A stretch of 64,000 nucleotides of DNA from an uncultured SAR116 cluster alpha proteobacterium (GCA_902622875.1 CACNRW010000004.1:1-64000), one strand, 5' to 3'; shown: positions 35,631 through 44,827, counted from the stretch's first letter. Numbers and translations are program-made. Notes: a model not told the origin generated them from the letters alone.

Positions 35631-36671
35631 ATGTTGGTTAAAAAAAATATTAATATATTAAACCATTGGATCAAAAAAAATACAACAATAGAAGCAGATA
35701 TTTTGTCCATAAAAAAATTTGAAGCAGGTCAATCTAACCCTACTTATTTGTTAAAATCTGAACATAAAAATTTTGTATTGAGGTCTAAACCAACGGGTAA
35801 ATTATTACCTGGAGCGCATCGTATTGATCGTGAATTTAAAGTGATGTCTTCTTTAGAGGCTTCAACTATACCAGTTCCTAAAATGTTTGGTTATTGTCAA
35901 GAAAAAGATTTAATAGGCAGTGAATTTTATATAATGGAGTATTTAGAAGGTAACAATGAAATTGACCCACTCCTGCCGAATTATGAAGTGGACCAACGAG
36001 ATAAAATTTATAGTAATAAGATAAAAATTTTAGCAGAATTAGCATCACTAAATTTAAAAGAATTTGGCCTTGAAAAATTTGGTAGACCTGAAGGATATCT
36101 AGAAAGACAAATTAACTTATGGATAAAACAATATAGAGCTTCACAAACTAAAAATATTGAAAGCATGGAATATTTGATAGAAAATATTCCTAAAAATATT
36201 CCAGAAGAAATAGGTATGCTCCCACCATGTTTATTACATGGCGACTTTCGCTTAGATAATATGATATTAAAAATAAATAATGAATTTGAAAAAGTCATAG
36301 GATTATTAGATTGGGAGTTGTCCACATTATCAATACCTTTCATTGATTTATCCTATTGGACACTAATGTTAAAATTTGAAAAAGATTGGCCTATTGCAGG
36401 TATAGGTCGTGACGACAAATTATTAGTAAAATCAGGAATACCAGCTGAAGAAAATATTTTAGATACTTATTTAAATATTACTGGCTTAGATAAGCCTAAA
36501 TATTGGAAATATTTATTAGCATTTAATAGTTTTAGATTCACTGGAATTTTACAAGGTATAGCTAAGAGAGTAATTGACGGTAATAATGCAGGTAATAATG
36601 GTTATGAGGTTGGAGAACAAGCTGAACCTGTTGCTAAATTGGGTGCTCAAATACTTAAGGAATATTTGTAA
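35631..36671 (+). CDS. APH-fold acyl-CoA kinase candidate (ACAD10/11 kinase-domain type)
   Basis: A 346-residue aminoglycoside-phosphotransferase-fold protein. The catalytic loop is LHGDFRLDNMIL (His203, Asp205, Asn210), and the metal motif is LLDWELST (Asp227), the wording typical of the kinase domain of ACAD10/11 and the 4-hydroxyvaleryl-CoA kinase LvaA of Pseudomonas. The N-terminus has FEAGQSNPTYLL, the usual nucleotide loop of that branch. It diverges from the SDR and ACAD genes, which is the arrangement expected for phosphorylation and removal of a 4-hydroxyl. An antibiotic-resistance role is unlikely. Its 3' end overlaps the convergent MFS gene by 17 bases. Confidence 0.83.
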   Translation: MLVKKNINILNHWIKKNTTIEADILSIKKFEAGQSNPTYLLKSEHKNFVLRSKPTGKLLPGAHRIDREFKVMSSLEASTIPVPKMFGYCQEKDLIGSEFYIMEYLEGNNEIDPLLPNYEVDQRDKIYSNKIKILAELASLNLKEFGLEKFGRPEGYLERQINLWIKQYRASQTKNIESMEYLIENIPKNIPEEIGMLPPCLLHGDFRLDNMILKINNEFEKVIGLLDWELSTLSIPFIDLSYWTLMLKFEKDWPIAGIGRDDKLLVKSGIPAEENILDTYLNITGLDKPKYWKYLLAFNSFRFTGILQGIAKRVIDGNNAGNNGYEVGEQAEPVAKLGAQILKEYL

Positions 36672-37836
36672 ACTTACTGGGTATATATCTTACGGGGTTA
36701 ATCATCAAAAATGATGCAATAAATAGTGAAACAGATGATATCGACAGAGCTATTTTATAAGAAAAAAATAAATCTATAATTACGCCCCCAAAATAAGGCC
36801 CAATCATTTGACCCACACCAAAAGATGATGTGAGTATAGCTGTTGAAACTCTGATTGATCCATTATATCTAGTTTGTCCCTCCAACAAGGCTAAAGCAGT
36901 TATTGGAATAAAAGTCGAACCCAATAGAATAGATGCTAAAATAATTCCAAACTTATCTTCTATTATTACGGGCATTAATATACCGAAACCCATAATCGCA
37001 CAGGCTAAGAAAAGGGCTATGTCGTTTCCAATTTTTTTACCAAACCAAGGCCACAATATTACCATTGGAATACCAGCTAGACCTACTAAAAGCCAAACAT
37101 ATGTTTCAGTTGTCTCTAAACCAACAGTTTCTCTTGCCATAGCTGATATAAAAGTACCTAAAATCACATATCCAAAACCGTAAAGGCCGTAGGATAAAGT
37201 AATTAAACTAAAACTTACATTGTTACTTGTTTCAGATTTGATTATTGTTGTATCCACACCAGTTTCATTAGGGGTATAAATAAAAATGGGTATCGCTAAT
37301 ACCATTGATAAAATAGTAACTCCAATCCATAAATCATTCCAAGCAAATCCAAAATTTCCTAAAAGAGATACTAAAATCGAAGATAAGACAATTCCAAAAC
37401 CAACACCCATAAAATGGGAAGTACTTAGCGATTTTTTCCCAAGTGATTGCAGAGACGGAAGAATTAAAGCTGTACCAAAAATTAAAACAAAAGCACTAGA
37501 CACGCCGGCAAAAAATCGAATAGCAATAAAAACTATTATATCATTACTTAAACTCATTAATAAAGTGGTTAGTAATGAAACAACAATAGATGTAAAAAAA
37601 ACAAATTTAATTTTTTTCTTAAATATTGGTAAAATAGAAAGTAATGATCCGCATAAATAACCAAAAAAATTCCATGAGGCTATTAAACCTCCATTAGTCT
37701 TACTTATATTCAATTCTTCTAACATATAAGGCAAAATTGGTGTATAACTAAACCTTCCAATACCAACAGCTAATGCAAGAGCAGCTGTGCCAGTCAAAAT
37801 TAATATTAAAACTTCATGGTTAAGTTTATTTTCCAA
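36655..37836 (-). CDS. YbfB/YjiJ-family MFS transporter
   Basis: A 393-residue inner-membrane protein with about 12 spans. The opening GIGRFSYTPILPYMLEELN is the signature of the YbfB/YjiJ branch, and FIAIRFFAGVSSAFVLIFG and GFGYVILGTFISAM are also branch-like. Its gene converges on the APH gene and diverges from the enoyl-CoA hydratase with 139 bases between. A substrate cannot be read; it may import the acid handled by the neighbouring catabolic genes. Confidence 0.87.
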   Translation of the reverse strand: MENKLNHEVLILILTGTAALALAVGIGRFSYTPILPYMLEELNISKTNGGLIASWNFFGYLCGSLLSILPIFKKKIKFVFFTSIVVSLLTTLLMSLSNDIIVFIAIRFFAGVSSAFVLIFGTALILPSLQSLGKKSLSTSHFMGVGFGIVLSSILVSLLGNFGFAWNDLWIGVTILSMVLAIPIFIYTPNETGVDTTIIKSETSNNVSFSLITLSYGLYGFGYVILGTFISAMARETVGLETTETYVWLLVGLAGIPMVILWPWFGKKIGNDIALFLACAIMGFGILMPVIIEDKFGIILASILLGSTFIPITALALLEGQTRYNGSIRVSTAILTSSFGVGQMIGPYFGGVIIDLFFSYKIALSISSVSLFIASFLMINPVRYIPSKFTNIP

Positions 37837-37911
37837 AATATAATTCTTTTGTAATTTCTTTCGTAGTATTTAGATATTAAGTAAAACAATCAACATAAAT
37901 AAGATTATTAA

Positions 37912-37941
37912 TTGACCAGAAATATAAATTTGTTTCATATA
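37912..37941 (+). promoter_or_regulatory. Possible promoter for the enoyl-CoA hydratase unit
   Basis: TTGACC at 37912-37917 is followed after 18 bases by CATATA at 37936-37941, a fair sigma-70 pair, 35 bases before the hydratase ATG. In such AT-rich DNA a -10-like string is common, so only the TTGACC makes this stand out. Confidence 0.3.
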
Positions 37942-37975
37942 TACATAAAAAATTATATTAAGATGGAAAAAGTAA

Positions 37976-38755
37976 ATGCAGAAACTTTTCAATATAACTA
38001 ATCAGACTGACCACATCGTTAAAATTGAGTTGGTTAATGGAAAAAAACATAACCCATTATCCTTAGAATTAATCAAAGACCTAACAAATTCTTTAATACA
38101 AATTTCATCACAAAAGAAAGTAAAGGTATTAATTATATCTTCTGAAGGACCAGGATTTTCTGCTGGTCATGATCTAGATGAATTAAGAAAAAATAAAAAC
38201 AATAAGAAATTTTTTAACGAATTATTCAATGAATGTTCAAATTTAATGCAAACAATTATGAACTTGCCCCAACCAGTTATAGCTGAAGTTTGTGGTATTG
38301 CAGCTGCAGCAGGATGTCAATTAGTTGCGAGCTGTGATTTAGCAGTTGCATCTGAACAGGCTAGTTTTATGACGCCTGGAGTAAATATTGGTTTATTTTG
38401 CTCGACACCGATGGTAGCAGTTTCCAGAAATCTTAGCAGAAAAAAAATTATGGAAATGCTTCTGACTGGAGAAAAACTTAGTGCAAAAGACGCAGTTGAT
38501 TATGGTTTAATAAATCATTGTGTTCCTCTTGATCAACTTCATCAGAAAACATTAAGTATTGCAAATATAATAGCTTCAAAACCTTTATCTACTGTGAAAA
38601 TTGGTAAAGAGGCTTTTTACAAGCAGGTTGAGATGCCGATTGATGAGGCTTATAAATATACTTCTGAGGTTATGGCTATGAATATGATGGAAAAAGACGC
38701 TTATGAAGGCATTAGTGCTTTTTTAGATAAAAGATCGCCTTCATGGAATGAGTAA
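37976..38755 (+). CDS. Enoyl-CoA hydratase, ECHDC3-like
   Basis: A 259-residue crotonase-fold protein. FSAGHDLDELRKNK near residue 60 gives half of the oxyanion hole, and VCGIAAAAGCQLVASCDLAVAS the other half. GVNIGLFCSTPMVAVSRNLSRK strongly resembles mammalian ECHDC3, a hydratase family member of unclear substrate. The glutamates of classical hydratases are not evident at both expected places, so hydration itself is not certain. It begins a rightward series with the GMC oxidoreductase 44 bases downstream. Confidence 0.87.
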   Translation: MQKLFNITNQTDHIVKIELVNGKKHNPLSLELIKDLTNSLIQISSQKKVKVLIISSEGPGFSAGHDLDELRKNKNNKKFFNELFNECSNLMQTIMNLPQPVIAEVCGIAAAAGCQLVASCDLAVASEQASFMTPGVNIGLFCSTPMVAVSRNLSRKKIMEMLLTGEKLSAKDAVDYGLINHCVPLDQLHQKTLSIANIIASKPLSTVKIGKEAFYKQVEMPIDEAYKYTSEVMAMNMMEKDAYEGISAFLDKRSPSWNE

Positions 38756-38799
38756 AAAGTTGATAATATATATATTTAGAACTTTAAAAAGGTAAATTT

Positions 38800-40395
38800 A
38801 TGTCTAAAGAATTCGATTTTATCGTTGTAGGTGCAGGCACAGCAGGATGCCTTCTAGCTAATCGATTGTCTGCTAATGGTAGGTTTTCTGTAGCTTTATT
38901 GGAAGCAGGAGGAAGTGACAATTACCATTGGGTTCATATTCCTGTAGGTTATTTATATTGCATGGGAAACAAAAGAACAGATTGGTTATACAAAACAACC
39001 TCCCAAAAAGGTTTAAATGGTAGAGCCTTAAATTATCCAAGAGGTAAGGTCATGGGTGGTTGTTCATCAATAAATGGTATGATTTATATGAGAGGACAGG
39101 CAAATGATTATGACCAGTGGAGGCAAATGGGTAATGAAGGTTGGAGTTGGGATGATGTTCTCCCTTACTTTAAAAATATGGAAGATAGCTATGAAGGAGA
39201 AAGTAAATTTCATGGTGTAGGTGGAGAATGGAAGGTAAATCAACAAAGACTATCTTGGAATATTTTAGATAGTTTTCAAGAAGCTACTGTAGAGGCCGGA
39301 ATACCTAAAGTAGACGATTTTAACGAAGGCAACAACTTCGGAGTTTCATATTTTAAAGTTAATCAAAATTCTGGGTTTAGATGGAATACAGTTAAGGCAT
39401 TTATAAAACCAATAAAAAATAGAAAAAATTTGCATGTAATTAGTAAATGTGAAGTGAATAAATTAATTTTAGAAAATAATATAATTAAAGGGGTAGAAGT
39501 TACAAGAAATGGAAAAATTGAAGATATTTTTGTACATAAAGAAATAATATTATCTGCTGGCTCAATTGGTTCACCTAAAATTTTAGAGTTGTCTGGTATA
39601 GGAAATCCTCACTTGCTCTCTGATTTAGGTATTGAAACCAAAGTAAAAAGCCTAAATGTTGGTGAAAATCTTCAAGATCATCTTCAATTAAGAGTAATAT
39701 ATCAATTAGAAAATGCAGAAACTCTAAACCAAAAAGCTAATTCTTTATTAGGTAAAATTGCTATAGGTTTAGAATACGCTCTAAAAAGAACTGGTCCTAT
39801 GTCTATGGCTCCTAGTCAATTAGGTATATTCGCAATGTCAGACAAATCTTATGAAACGCCTAATCTTCAATTTCACGTGCAACCATTATCTTTAGATAAA
39901 TTCGGAGACCCACTTCATGACTTTCCAGGTCTTACAGCAAGTGTGTGTAATTTAAATCCGCAGAGTAGAGGAAGTGTCCATATTACATCAAAAGATCCTA
40001 AAATTGCACCGTCTATTGATCCAAATTATTTGTCTGAAGAACAAGATAAACTTGTGGCAGCCCAATCTATAGAATTAGCAAGAAAAATTATCACTCAACC
40101 AGCAATGAATAAATATAATCCAAAAGAATATGCGCCAGGAATTCAGTTTCAGTCGGAAGATGAATTAAAAAAAGTTGCTGGTGATATTGGTACTACAATT
40201 TTTCATCCAGTAGGAACATGTGGTATGGGCCCTAGCACTTCTTCTGTAACAGATAGTAATTTAAAAGTTAGGGGTGTAGAAGGTTTAAGAATTGCAGATG
40301 CGTCTATTATGCCTACCATTACTTCTGGCAACACAAATGCTCCAACACTAATGATTGCTGAAAAAGCATCAGAAATAATCTTGAACTCAAATTAA
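38800..40395 (+). CDS. GMC-family FAD-dependent oxidoreductase
   Basis: A 531-residue alcohol or choline dehydrogenase-like enzyme. FIVVGAGTAGCLLANRLS (residues 7-24) binds FAD, YPRGKVMGGCSSINGMIYMR is the first GMC signature, LSAGSIGSPKILELSGIG the second, and FHPVGTCGMG near residue 468 holds the catalytic histidine; NTNAPTLMIAEKA ends the protein. The substrate is some primary alcohol; BetA-type choline dehydrogenases are similar but slightly longer, and no betaine aldehyde dehydrogenase is adjacent. It sits between the hydratase and acyl-CoA dehydrogenase. Confidence 0.88.
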   Translation: MSKEFDFIVVGAGTAGCLLANRLSANGRFSVALLEAGGSDNYHWVHIPVGYLYCMGNKRTDWLYKTTSQKGLNGRALNYPRGKVMGGCSSINGMIYMRGQANDYDQWRQMGNEGWSWDDVLPYFKNMEDSYEGESKFHGVGGEWKVNQQRLSWNILDSFQEATVEAGIPKVDDFNEGNNFGVSYFKVNQNSGFRWNTVKAFIKPIKNRKNLHVISKCEVNKLILENNIIKGVEVTRNGKIEDIFVHKEIILSAGSIGSPKILELSGIGNPHLLSDLGIETKVKSLNVGENLQDHLQLRVIYQLENAETLNQKANSLLGKIAIGLEYALKRTGPMSMAPSQLGIFAMSDKSYETPNLQFHVQPLSLDKFGDPLHDFPGLTASVCNLNPQSRGSVHITSKDPKIAPSIDPNYLSEEQDKLVAAQSIELARKIITQPAMNKYNPKEYAPGIQFQSEDELKKVAGDIGTTIFHPVGTCGMGPSTSSVTDSNLKVRGVEGLRIADASIMPTITSGNTNAPTLMIAEKASEIILNSN

Positions 40396-40435
40396 ATTTA
40401 ATATCTATTTTATATGGAAGTTAAGAGGTAGAAAA

Positions 40436-41578
40436 ATGAATTTTGAATACAACGAAGACCAATTAGCTATAAAAGATATGGCAAAGGGTTTTTCTGAAAC
40501 TGAGCTTATGCCTTATGCTGCTGATTGGGATCAAAACGAGATATTTCCAGTAGAGACATTAAAAAAAGCTGCTGAACTAGGTTTGGCAGCAATATATGTG
40601 AATGAATCAAATGGGGGTTCGGGTCTAAGTAGATTAGATGCTGCTATTATATTTGAAGAATTATCAAGAGGATGCGTTTCAACGGCTGCTTATATATCTA
40701 TACACAATATGGTAACATGGATGATAGATGCGCATGGATCAGATGCTATAAAAGAAAGATTTATTAATAAATTATCTACAATGGAAATTATGTCTAGTTA
40801 CTGTTTAACTGAACCAGGTTCTGGATCAGATGCTGTGGCTTTAAAAACGAGTGCCTCGAAAAAAGGAAACAGTCATTATATATTAAATGGTTCCAAAAGT
40901 TTTATATCAGGCGGTCCTACTAGTGATGTTTTTGCTGTCATGTGCCGTACAGGTGAAGAAGGAGCAAATGGGGTTTCTTGTCTGCTAGTAGAAAAAGGAA
41001 CAAAAGGTTTATCATTTGGAAAACAAGAAAAAAAAATGGGATGGAATAGTCAGCATACATCCATGGTTAATTTTGATAATTGTGAAATTCCAATTGATAA
41101 CTTAGTTGGGAATGAAGGAGATGGCTTTAAAATAGCAATGAAAGGTCTTGATGGAGGTAGGGTGAACATTGCAGCTTGTTCATTGGGTGGAGCAAGAGCA
41201 GCTTTAGAAGCATCAATTAGCTACTCGGCAGAAAGGAAGCAATTTGGAAAATCTATTGATCAATTTCAAGTTACTCAATTCAAGTTAGCAGATATGGCAA
41301 CTGAATTAGAAGCAGCTAGATTAATGGTATTAAGAGCTGCGCGTAGTCTGGATACTCATGATAGTAAAGCTACTAAACTTTGTGCTATGGCCAAAAGATA
41401 TGCAACTGATATTTGTTCTGAAATATGTGATATGGCACTCCAAATTCATGGTGGTTATGGGTATTTAAAAGACTTTCCCATTGAAAGACTAGTTAGAGAT
41501 TTAAGGGTGCATCAGATATTAGAAGGAACAAATGAAATAATGAGAGTAATTATTTCAAGAGACTTAAAAAGTAATTAA
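40436..41578 (+). CDS. Acyl-CoA dehydrogenase, probable isobutyryl-CoA dehydrogenase
   Basis: A 380-residue acyl-CoA dehydrogenase. Flavin contacts are YCLTEPGSGSDAVALKT and the SFISGGP loop, and the catalytic glutamate is in ILEGTNEIMRVI near the C-terminus. ERKQFGKSIDQFQVTQFKLADMA is the usual tetramer motif. The gene is followed after 22 bases by 3-hydroxyisobutyryl-CoA hydrolase, which points to isobutyryl-CoA as substrate in valine breakdown. A short- or branched-chain dehydrogenase is the alternative, since specificity is set by few residues. An AAGAGGTAGAAAA ribosome-binding site precedes the ATG. Confidence 0.88.
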   Translation: MNFEYNEDQLAIKDMAKGFSETELMPYAADWDQNEIFPVETLKKAAELGLAAIYVNESNGGSGLSRLDAAIIFEELSRGCVSTAAYISIHNMVTWMIDAHGSDAIKERFINKLSTMEIMSSYCLTEPGSGSDAVALKTSASKKGNSHYILNGSKSFISGGPTSDVFAVMCRTGEEGANGVSCLLVEKGTKGLSFGKQEKKMGWNSQHTSMVNFDNCEIPIDNLVGNEGDGFKIAMKGLDGGRVNIAACSLGGARAALEASISYSAERKQFGKSIDQFQVTQFKLADMATELEAARLMVLRAARSLDTHDSKATKLCAMAKRYATDICSEICDMALQIHGGYGYLKDFPIERLVRDLRVHQILEGTNEIMRVIISRDLKSN

Positions 41579-41600
41579 ATTAATAAAGGATAAATTAAAA

Positions 41601-42680
41601 ATGTCAGAAGAAGTTATATTTACTGAAGAAAATGGGATTGGAATAATAACCTTAAACAGGCCAGATAGGTTGAATGCCCTTACTTACCCAATGGTCCAGA
41701 AAATAAATAAATATCTAAACTCTTGGGAAATAAGTGAACATATAAATTCTGTAATTATTGAGGGAGCAGGCGACAAATCATTTTGTGCAGGTGGTGATGT
41801 TATTAAATTAAGAAAAGAAGTCTTAGAAGATGGAGGTCCACCCACTAACTTATCTCAGTCGTTTTTTTACGATGAATATACTTTAAATTTTAAAATCAGT
41901 AACTTTAAAAAACCATTTATATCATTAATCAATGGATACACCATGGGTGGTGGAGTAGGAGTATCAATGCACGGAAGTCACGTTGTAGCGTCAGAAAAGA
42001 CTATGTTTGCAATGCCTGAAACAGCTATTGGTTTGTTTCCTGATGTTGGAGGTGGATGGTTGTTAGGTCAGTTGGACAGAGGAATAGGAGCTTGGTTGTC
42101 TCTAGTTGGTGCAAGAATTAAAGCATATGATCTAATGAAACTTAAACTCATAACTCACTATGTTTCTTCAAGTGAAATAGGGAATTTAAAAAAAATGTTA
42201 ATTTCTTCTTCACCAAGTACGAATGACAAAGTTGATAGTATAATTAATAGCCTATCTTCAAATCCAAATTCAAAAGACAGTGTTTTAATAACAAATGAAA
42301 GTATCATTAAGGATGCATTTTCATTTGATACAATCGAACAAATTTTTGAAAAATGTGAATCTCTCTCAATAACTGGAAATGAATTTTTAAATGCTCAATT
42401 TGAAGAATTAAAACATAAATCACCTACATCATTAAAAATTTCTCTAAAGCAAATTAGAGAAGCTAGTAAAATGACTCTAAAGGATGAATTGATAATGGAG
42501 TATAGAATGGTTCAGCGTTGTCTGGAGATTGGTGATTTTTTCGAAGGTGTTAGAGCAATGCTCGTTGATAAAGACAGAAAACCAAACTGGCAACCGTCTA
42601 ATATTAAGGATGTTGATGAAGGTAGAGTTAATAAATTTTTTGAAGTATTAGGAAATTTAGATTTAGTTTTAACAAATTAG
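41601..42680 (+). CDS. 3-Hydroxyisobutyryl-CoA hydrolase (HIBCH-like)
   Basis: A 359-residue crotonase-superfamily thioesterase that frees 3-hydroxyisobutyrate from its CoA ester in valine degradation. FCAGGDVIKLRKE and NGYTMGGGVGVSMHGSHVV form the oxyanion pocket; PETAIGLFPDVGGGWLLGQL carries the acidic catalytic residues of HIBCH; the C-terminus has FFEGVRAMLVDKDRKPNWQP, a HIBCH hallmark. The length and C-terminal extension exclude a simple hydratase. It follows the probable isobutyryl-CoA dehydrogenase and precedes the thiolase. Confidence 0.9.
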   Translation: MSEEVIFTEENGIGIITLNRPDRLNALTYPMVQKINKYLNSWEISEHINSVIIEGAGDKSFCAGGDVIKLRKEVLEDGGPPTNLSQSFFYDEYTLNFKISNFKKPFISLINGYTMGGGVGVSMHGSHVVASEKTMFAMPETAIGLFPDVGGGWLLGQLDRGIGAWLSLVGARIKAYDLMKLKLITHYVSSSEIGNLKKMLISSSPSTNDKVDSIINSLSSNPNSKDSVLITNESIIKDAFSFDTIEQIFEKCESLSITGNEFLNAQFEELKHKSPTSLKISLKQIREASKMTLKDELIMEYRMVQRCLEIGDFFEGVRAMLVDKDRKPNWQPSNIKDVDEGRVNKFFEVLGNLDLVLTN

Positions 42681-42708
42681 AATAAAGATTATCTTGGAGG
42701 AAAGTATT

Positions 42709-43881
42709 ATGAATGATGTGTATATAATGTCTGCAACCAGATCTGCAATTGGTGGATTTGGGGGTACACTCAAGAGTTTTTGCCCTGTAGATCTGGGTAC
42801 TTTGGTCGCTAAAGAAGCAATTGCAAGATCTGGGTATGACGCTGACGAGGTTGAACACGCTGTTTTTGGGAACGTAATTCATACTGAACCTAGAGATATG
42901 TACGTAAGTCGAGTCATAGCTCTTCAAGCTGGTATGAGTAAAGAATCCGCTGCGTTAACAGTAAATAGACTTTGTGGCTCAGGACTTCAGGCTATTGTAA
43001 GTGCTATTCAACTATTAATATTAGGAGATGCGAAAATATCAATAGCTGGAGGTGTAGAAGTTATGTCTAATGGGGCACATATCGTAGATGGGTTTCGTTG
43101 GGGATCAAGAATGGGAGACGGAAAAGTTCATGATATGATGCTCGGTGCATTACATGATCCATTTGGTCATGGTCATATGGGTATCACGGCTGAAAATATA
43201 TCAAGCAGATATCAAATTAGTAGAGACATGCAAGATCAATTTGCTTTAAGTAGTCAACTAAGAGCAAGCAAGGCAATTGATAATGGATCTTTTAAAGAGC
43301 AAATATTACCAATTGAGATAAAGACTAGAAAAGGAATTGAAATTTTTGAAATAGATGAACATCCTAAGCCAGATACTAGCATAGATACTTTATCTAGTCT
43401 GAGAACGGCTTTTAAAAAAGATGGTGTGGTTACAGCTGGTAATGCTTCTGGAATTAATGATGGCGCATCAGCCTTGATCCTTGCTAATGAAGACAAGGCC
43501 AAAAAAGGTAAGCCATTAGCTAGGATTATTTCGTATGGATTTGGTGGTGTTGACCCTGATGAAATGGGTATGGGACCAGTCCCAGCTACAAAAATGGCAT
43601 TAAACAAAGCAGGGTTAAATGTATCAGATTTAGATTTAATTGAATCAAATGAAGCGTTTGCTGCTCAAGCATGTGCTGTTAATAAACAATTAGGCCTAGA
43701 CCCTGAAATAGTAAATGTGAATGGCGGTGCAATTGCCCTAGGTCATCCAGTAGGCGCAACGGGAGCAATAATTATGACAAAACTTGTTTATGAATTAAGA
43801 AAGCGAAAAGGTAAATATGGTCTTGCAACAATGTGTATTGGTGGAGGTCAAGGAATAGCTATAATTATAGAGGCTTTATAA
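42709..43881 (+). CDS. Acetyl-CoA C-acyltransferase (thiolase)
   Basis: A 390-residue thiolase. The nucleophile is Cys89 in VNRLCGSGLQAIV, the second half has ESNEAFAAQACAV and NVNGGAIALGHPVGATGA with the active-site histidine, and the closing cysteine is in MCIGGGQG. Start at ATG 42709 is fixed by GGAGG at 42696-42700; a TTG start five codons earlier would fall over this site. It may be an acetoacetyl-CoA or 3-oxoacyl-CoA thiolase; sequence alone does not decide. It is 28 bases after the hydrolase, so it belongs to the same operon. Confidence 0.93.
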   Translation: MNDVYIMSATRSAIGGFGGTLKSFCPVDLGTLVAKEAIARSGYDADEVEHAVFGNVIHTEPRDMYVSRVIALQAGMSKESAALTVNRLCGSGLQAIVSAIQLLILGDAKISIAGGVEVMSNGAHIVDGFRWGSRMGDGKVHDMMLGALHDPFGHGHMGITAENISSRYQISRDMQDQFALSSQLRASKAIDNGSFKEQILPIEIKTRKGIEIFEIDEHPKPDTSIDTLSSLRTAFKKDGVVTAGNASGINDGASALILANEDKAKKGKPLARIISYGFGGVDPDEMGMGPVPATKMALNKAGLNVSDLDLIESNEAFAAQACAVNKQLGLDPEIVNVNGGAIALGHPVGATGAIIMTKLVYELRKRKGKYGLATMCIGGGQGIAIIIEAL

Positions 43882-43887
43882 ACTAAA

Positions 43888-44190
43888 ATGTCTTTCGAAT
43901 GCATTTCAATAATAGAAGCAAAAAATCTTATTAAAAATGACGATTTAATCTTAATTGATATAAGAGATTATAACTCATTTTCAAAAGGTCATATTGATAA
44001 GGCTATTCATGTTGAAGATTTAAATATTGATAGTTTTCTCCAAGATAAAGATAAAAATGAAACAATTTTAATTTACTGTTATCATGGTCATTCAAGTAAA
44101 TCTGCTGCAAATTTTTTTAGTCATCATGGATTTAAAAATGTTTTCAGTATGGATGAGGGTTATTCGGGTTGGATAACCCAAAATACTTAA
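43888..44190 (+). CDS. Rhodanese-like sulfurtransferase, GlpE type
   Basis: A 100-residue single-domain rhodanese. The active loop is IYCYHGHSSKSAANFF with Cys64 as sulfur carrier; CYHGHSS matches the CYHGNSS loop of GlpE. It moves sulfane sulfur to cyanide or thioredoxin in vitro; the cellular acceptor is unknown. It starts six bases after the thiolase stop and is probably the last gene of the acyl-CoA operon, an odd companion for beta-oxidation genes. Confidence 0.88.
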   Translation: MSFECISIIEAKNLIKNDDLILIDIRDYNSFSKGHIDKAIHVEDLNIDSFLQDKDKNETILIYCYHGHSSKSAANFFSHHGFKNVFSMDEGYSGWITQNT

Positions 44191-44281
44191 AATTTTTATA
44201 TAAAGTAACATTTCTTTAACTTGTCTATATTATAATAAGTATTATATTTATAGAGAATCCGAAAAAATATAGAGGTAAAAA

Positions 44282-44815
44282 TTGGAAACTCGTAAAGGTG
44301 GTCGTCTAGTAGATAGACCAGAATTTAAAAATAAACCAAAACCAGTTACTTTTTTAGGTAAAGATAAAGTATCTCAAGCAATTGCTGTTATGGCTGATAA
44401 AAATTATGGTTCAGTTGTAATTATAGATAGTAAAGATAAAGTTGTCGGAATTGTGACTGAACGAGATATTGTGAAGAAATTGGTAAATAACAATATGTCT
44501 CCAAAGACAACTAAATTAGAGGATATAATGACCCTCAATCCTAGGGTTGCCAATGAGAATGATGATGTAGTTGATTGGTTAAGGATAATGTCAAATGATA
44601 GGTTTAGAAGATTACCTGTAGTGGATGCCGATGGAAAAATTAAAGTTATTTTTACCCAGGGTGACTTTGTGTCCTATACTTGGCCAGATTTAATATTTCA
44701 AGCTTCTCAACTAGCTAAAGCCTCATTTATGAAGGGGTTCTCAATCAATACATTATTAATATTTATGGTAATTTATGGAGTTGCTTTAATAGCTGCTATG
44801 AAAGCTTTTTTATAA
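44282..44815 (+). CDS. CBS-domain protein with C-terminal membrane anchor
   Basis: A 177-residue protein with two CBS domains, residues 22-80 (ending VVGIVTERDIVKKLV) and 85-150 (MTLNPRVAN to RLPVVDADGKIKVIFTQGDF). The last 25 residues, INTLLIFMVIYGVALIAAM, are one membrane span, so the pair of CBS domains sits on the inner face of the membrane. CBS pairs sense adenine nucleotides or related ligands, but no effector domain is present, so what it regulates is unknown. Start is a TTG preceded by AGAGGTAAAA. It has its own 91-base upstream gap. Confidence 0.85.
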   Translation: METRKGGRLVDRPEFKNKPKPVTFLGKDKVSQAIAVMADKNYGSVVIIDSKDKVVGIVTERDIVKKLVNNNMSPKTTKLEDIMTLNPRVANENDDVVDWLRIMSNDRFRRLPVVDADGKIKVIFTQGDFVSYTWPDLIFQASQLAKASFMKGFSINTLLIFMVIYGVALIAAMKAFL

Positions 44816-44827
44816 AAGGCTTTTAAT

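Noticed and set aside
35631-36671. Aminoglycoside resistance phosphotransferase
   Set aside because: The fold is shared, but the LLDWELST motif and the dehydrogenase neighbours place it with ACAD10/11-type kinases.
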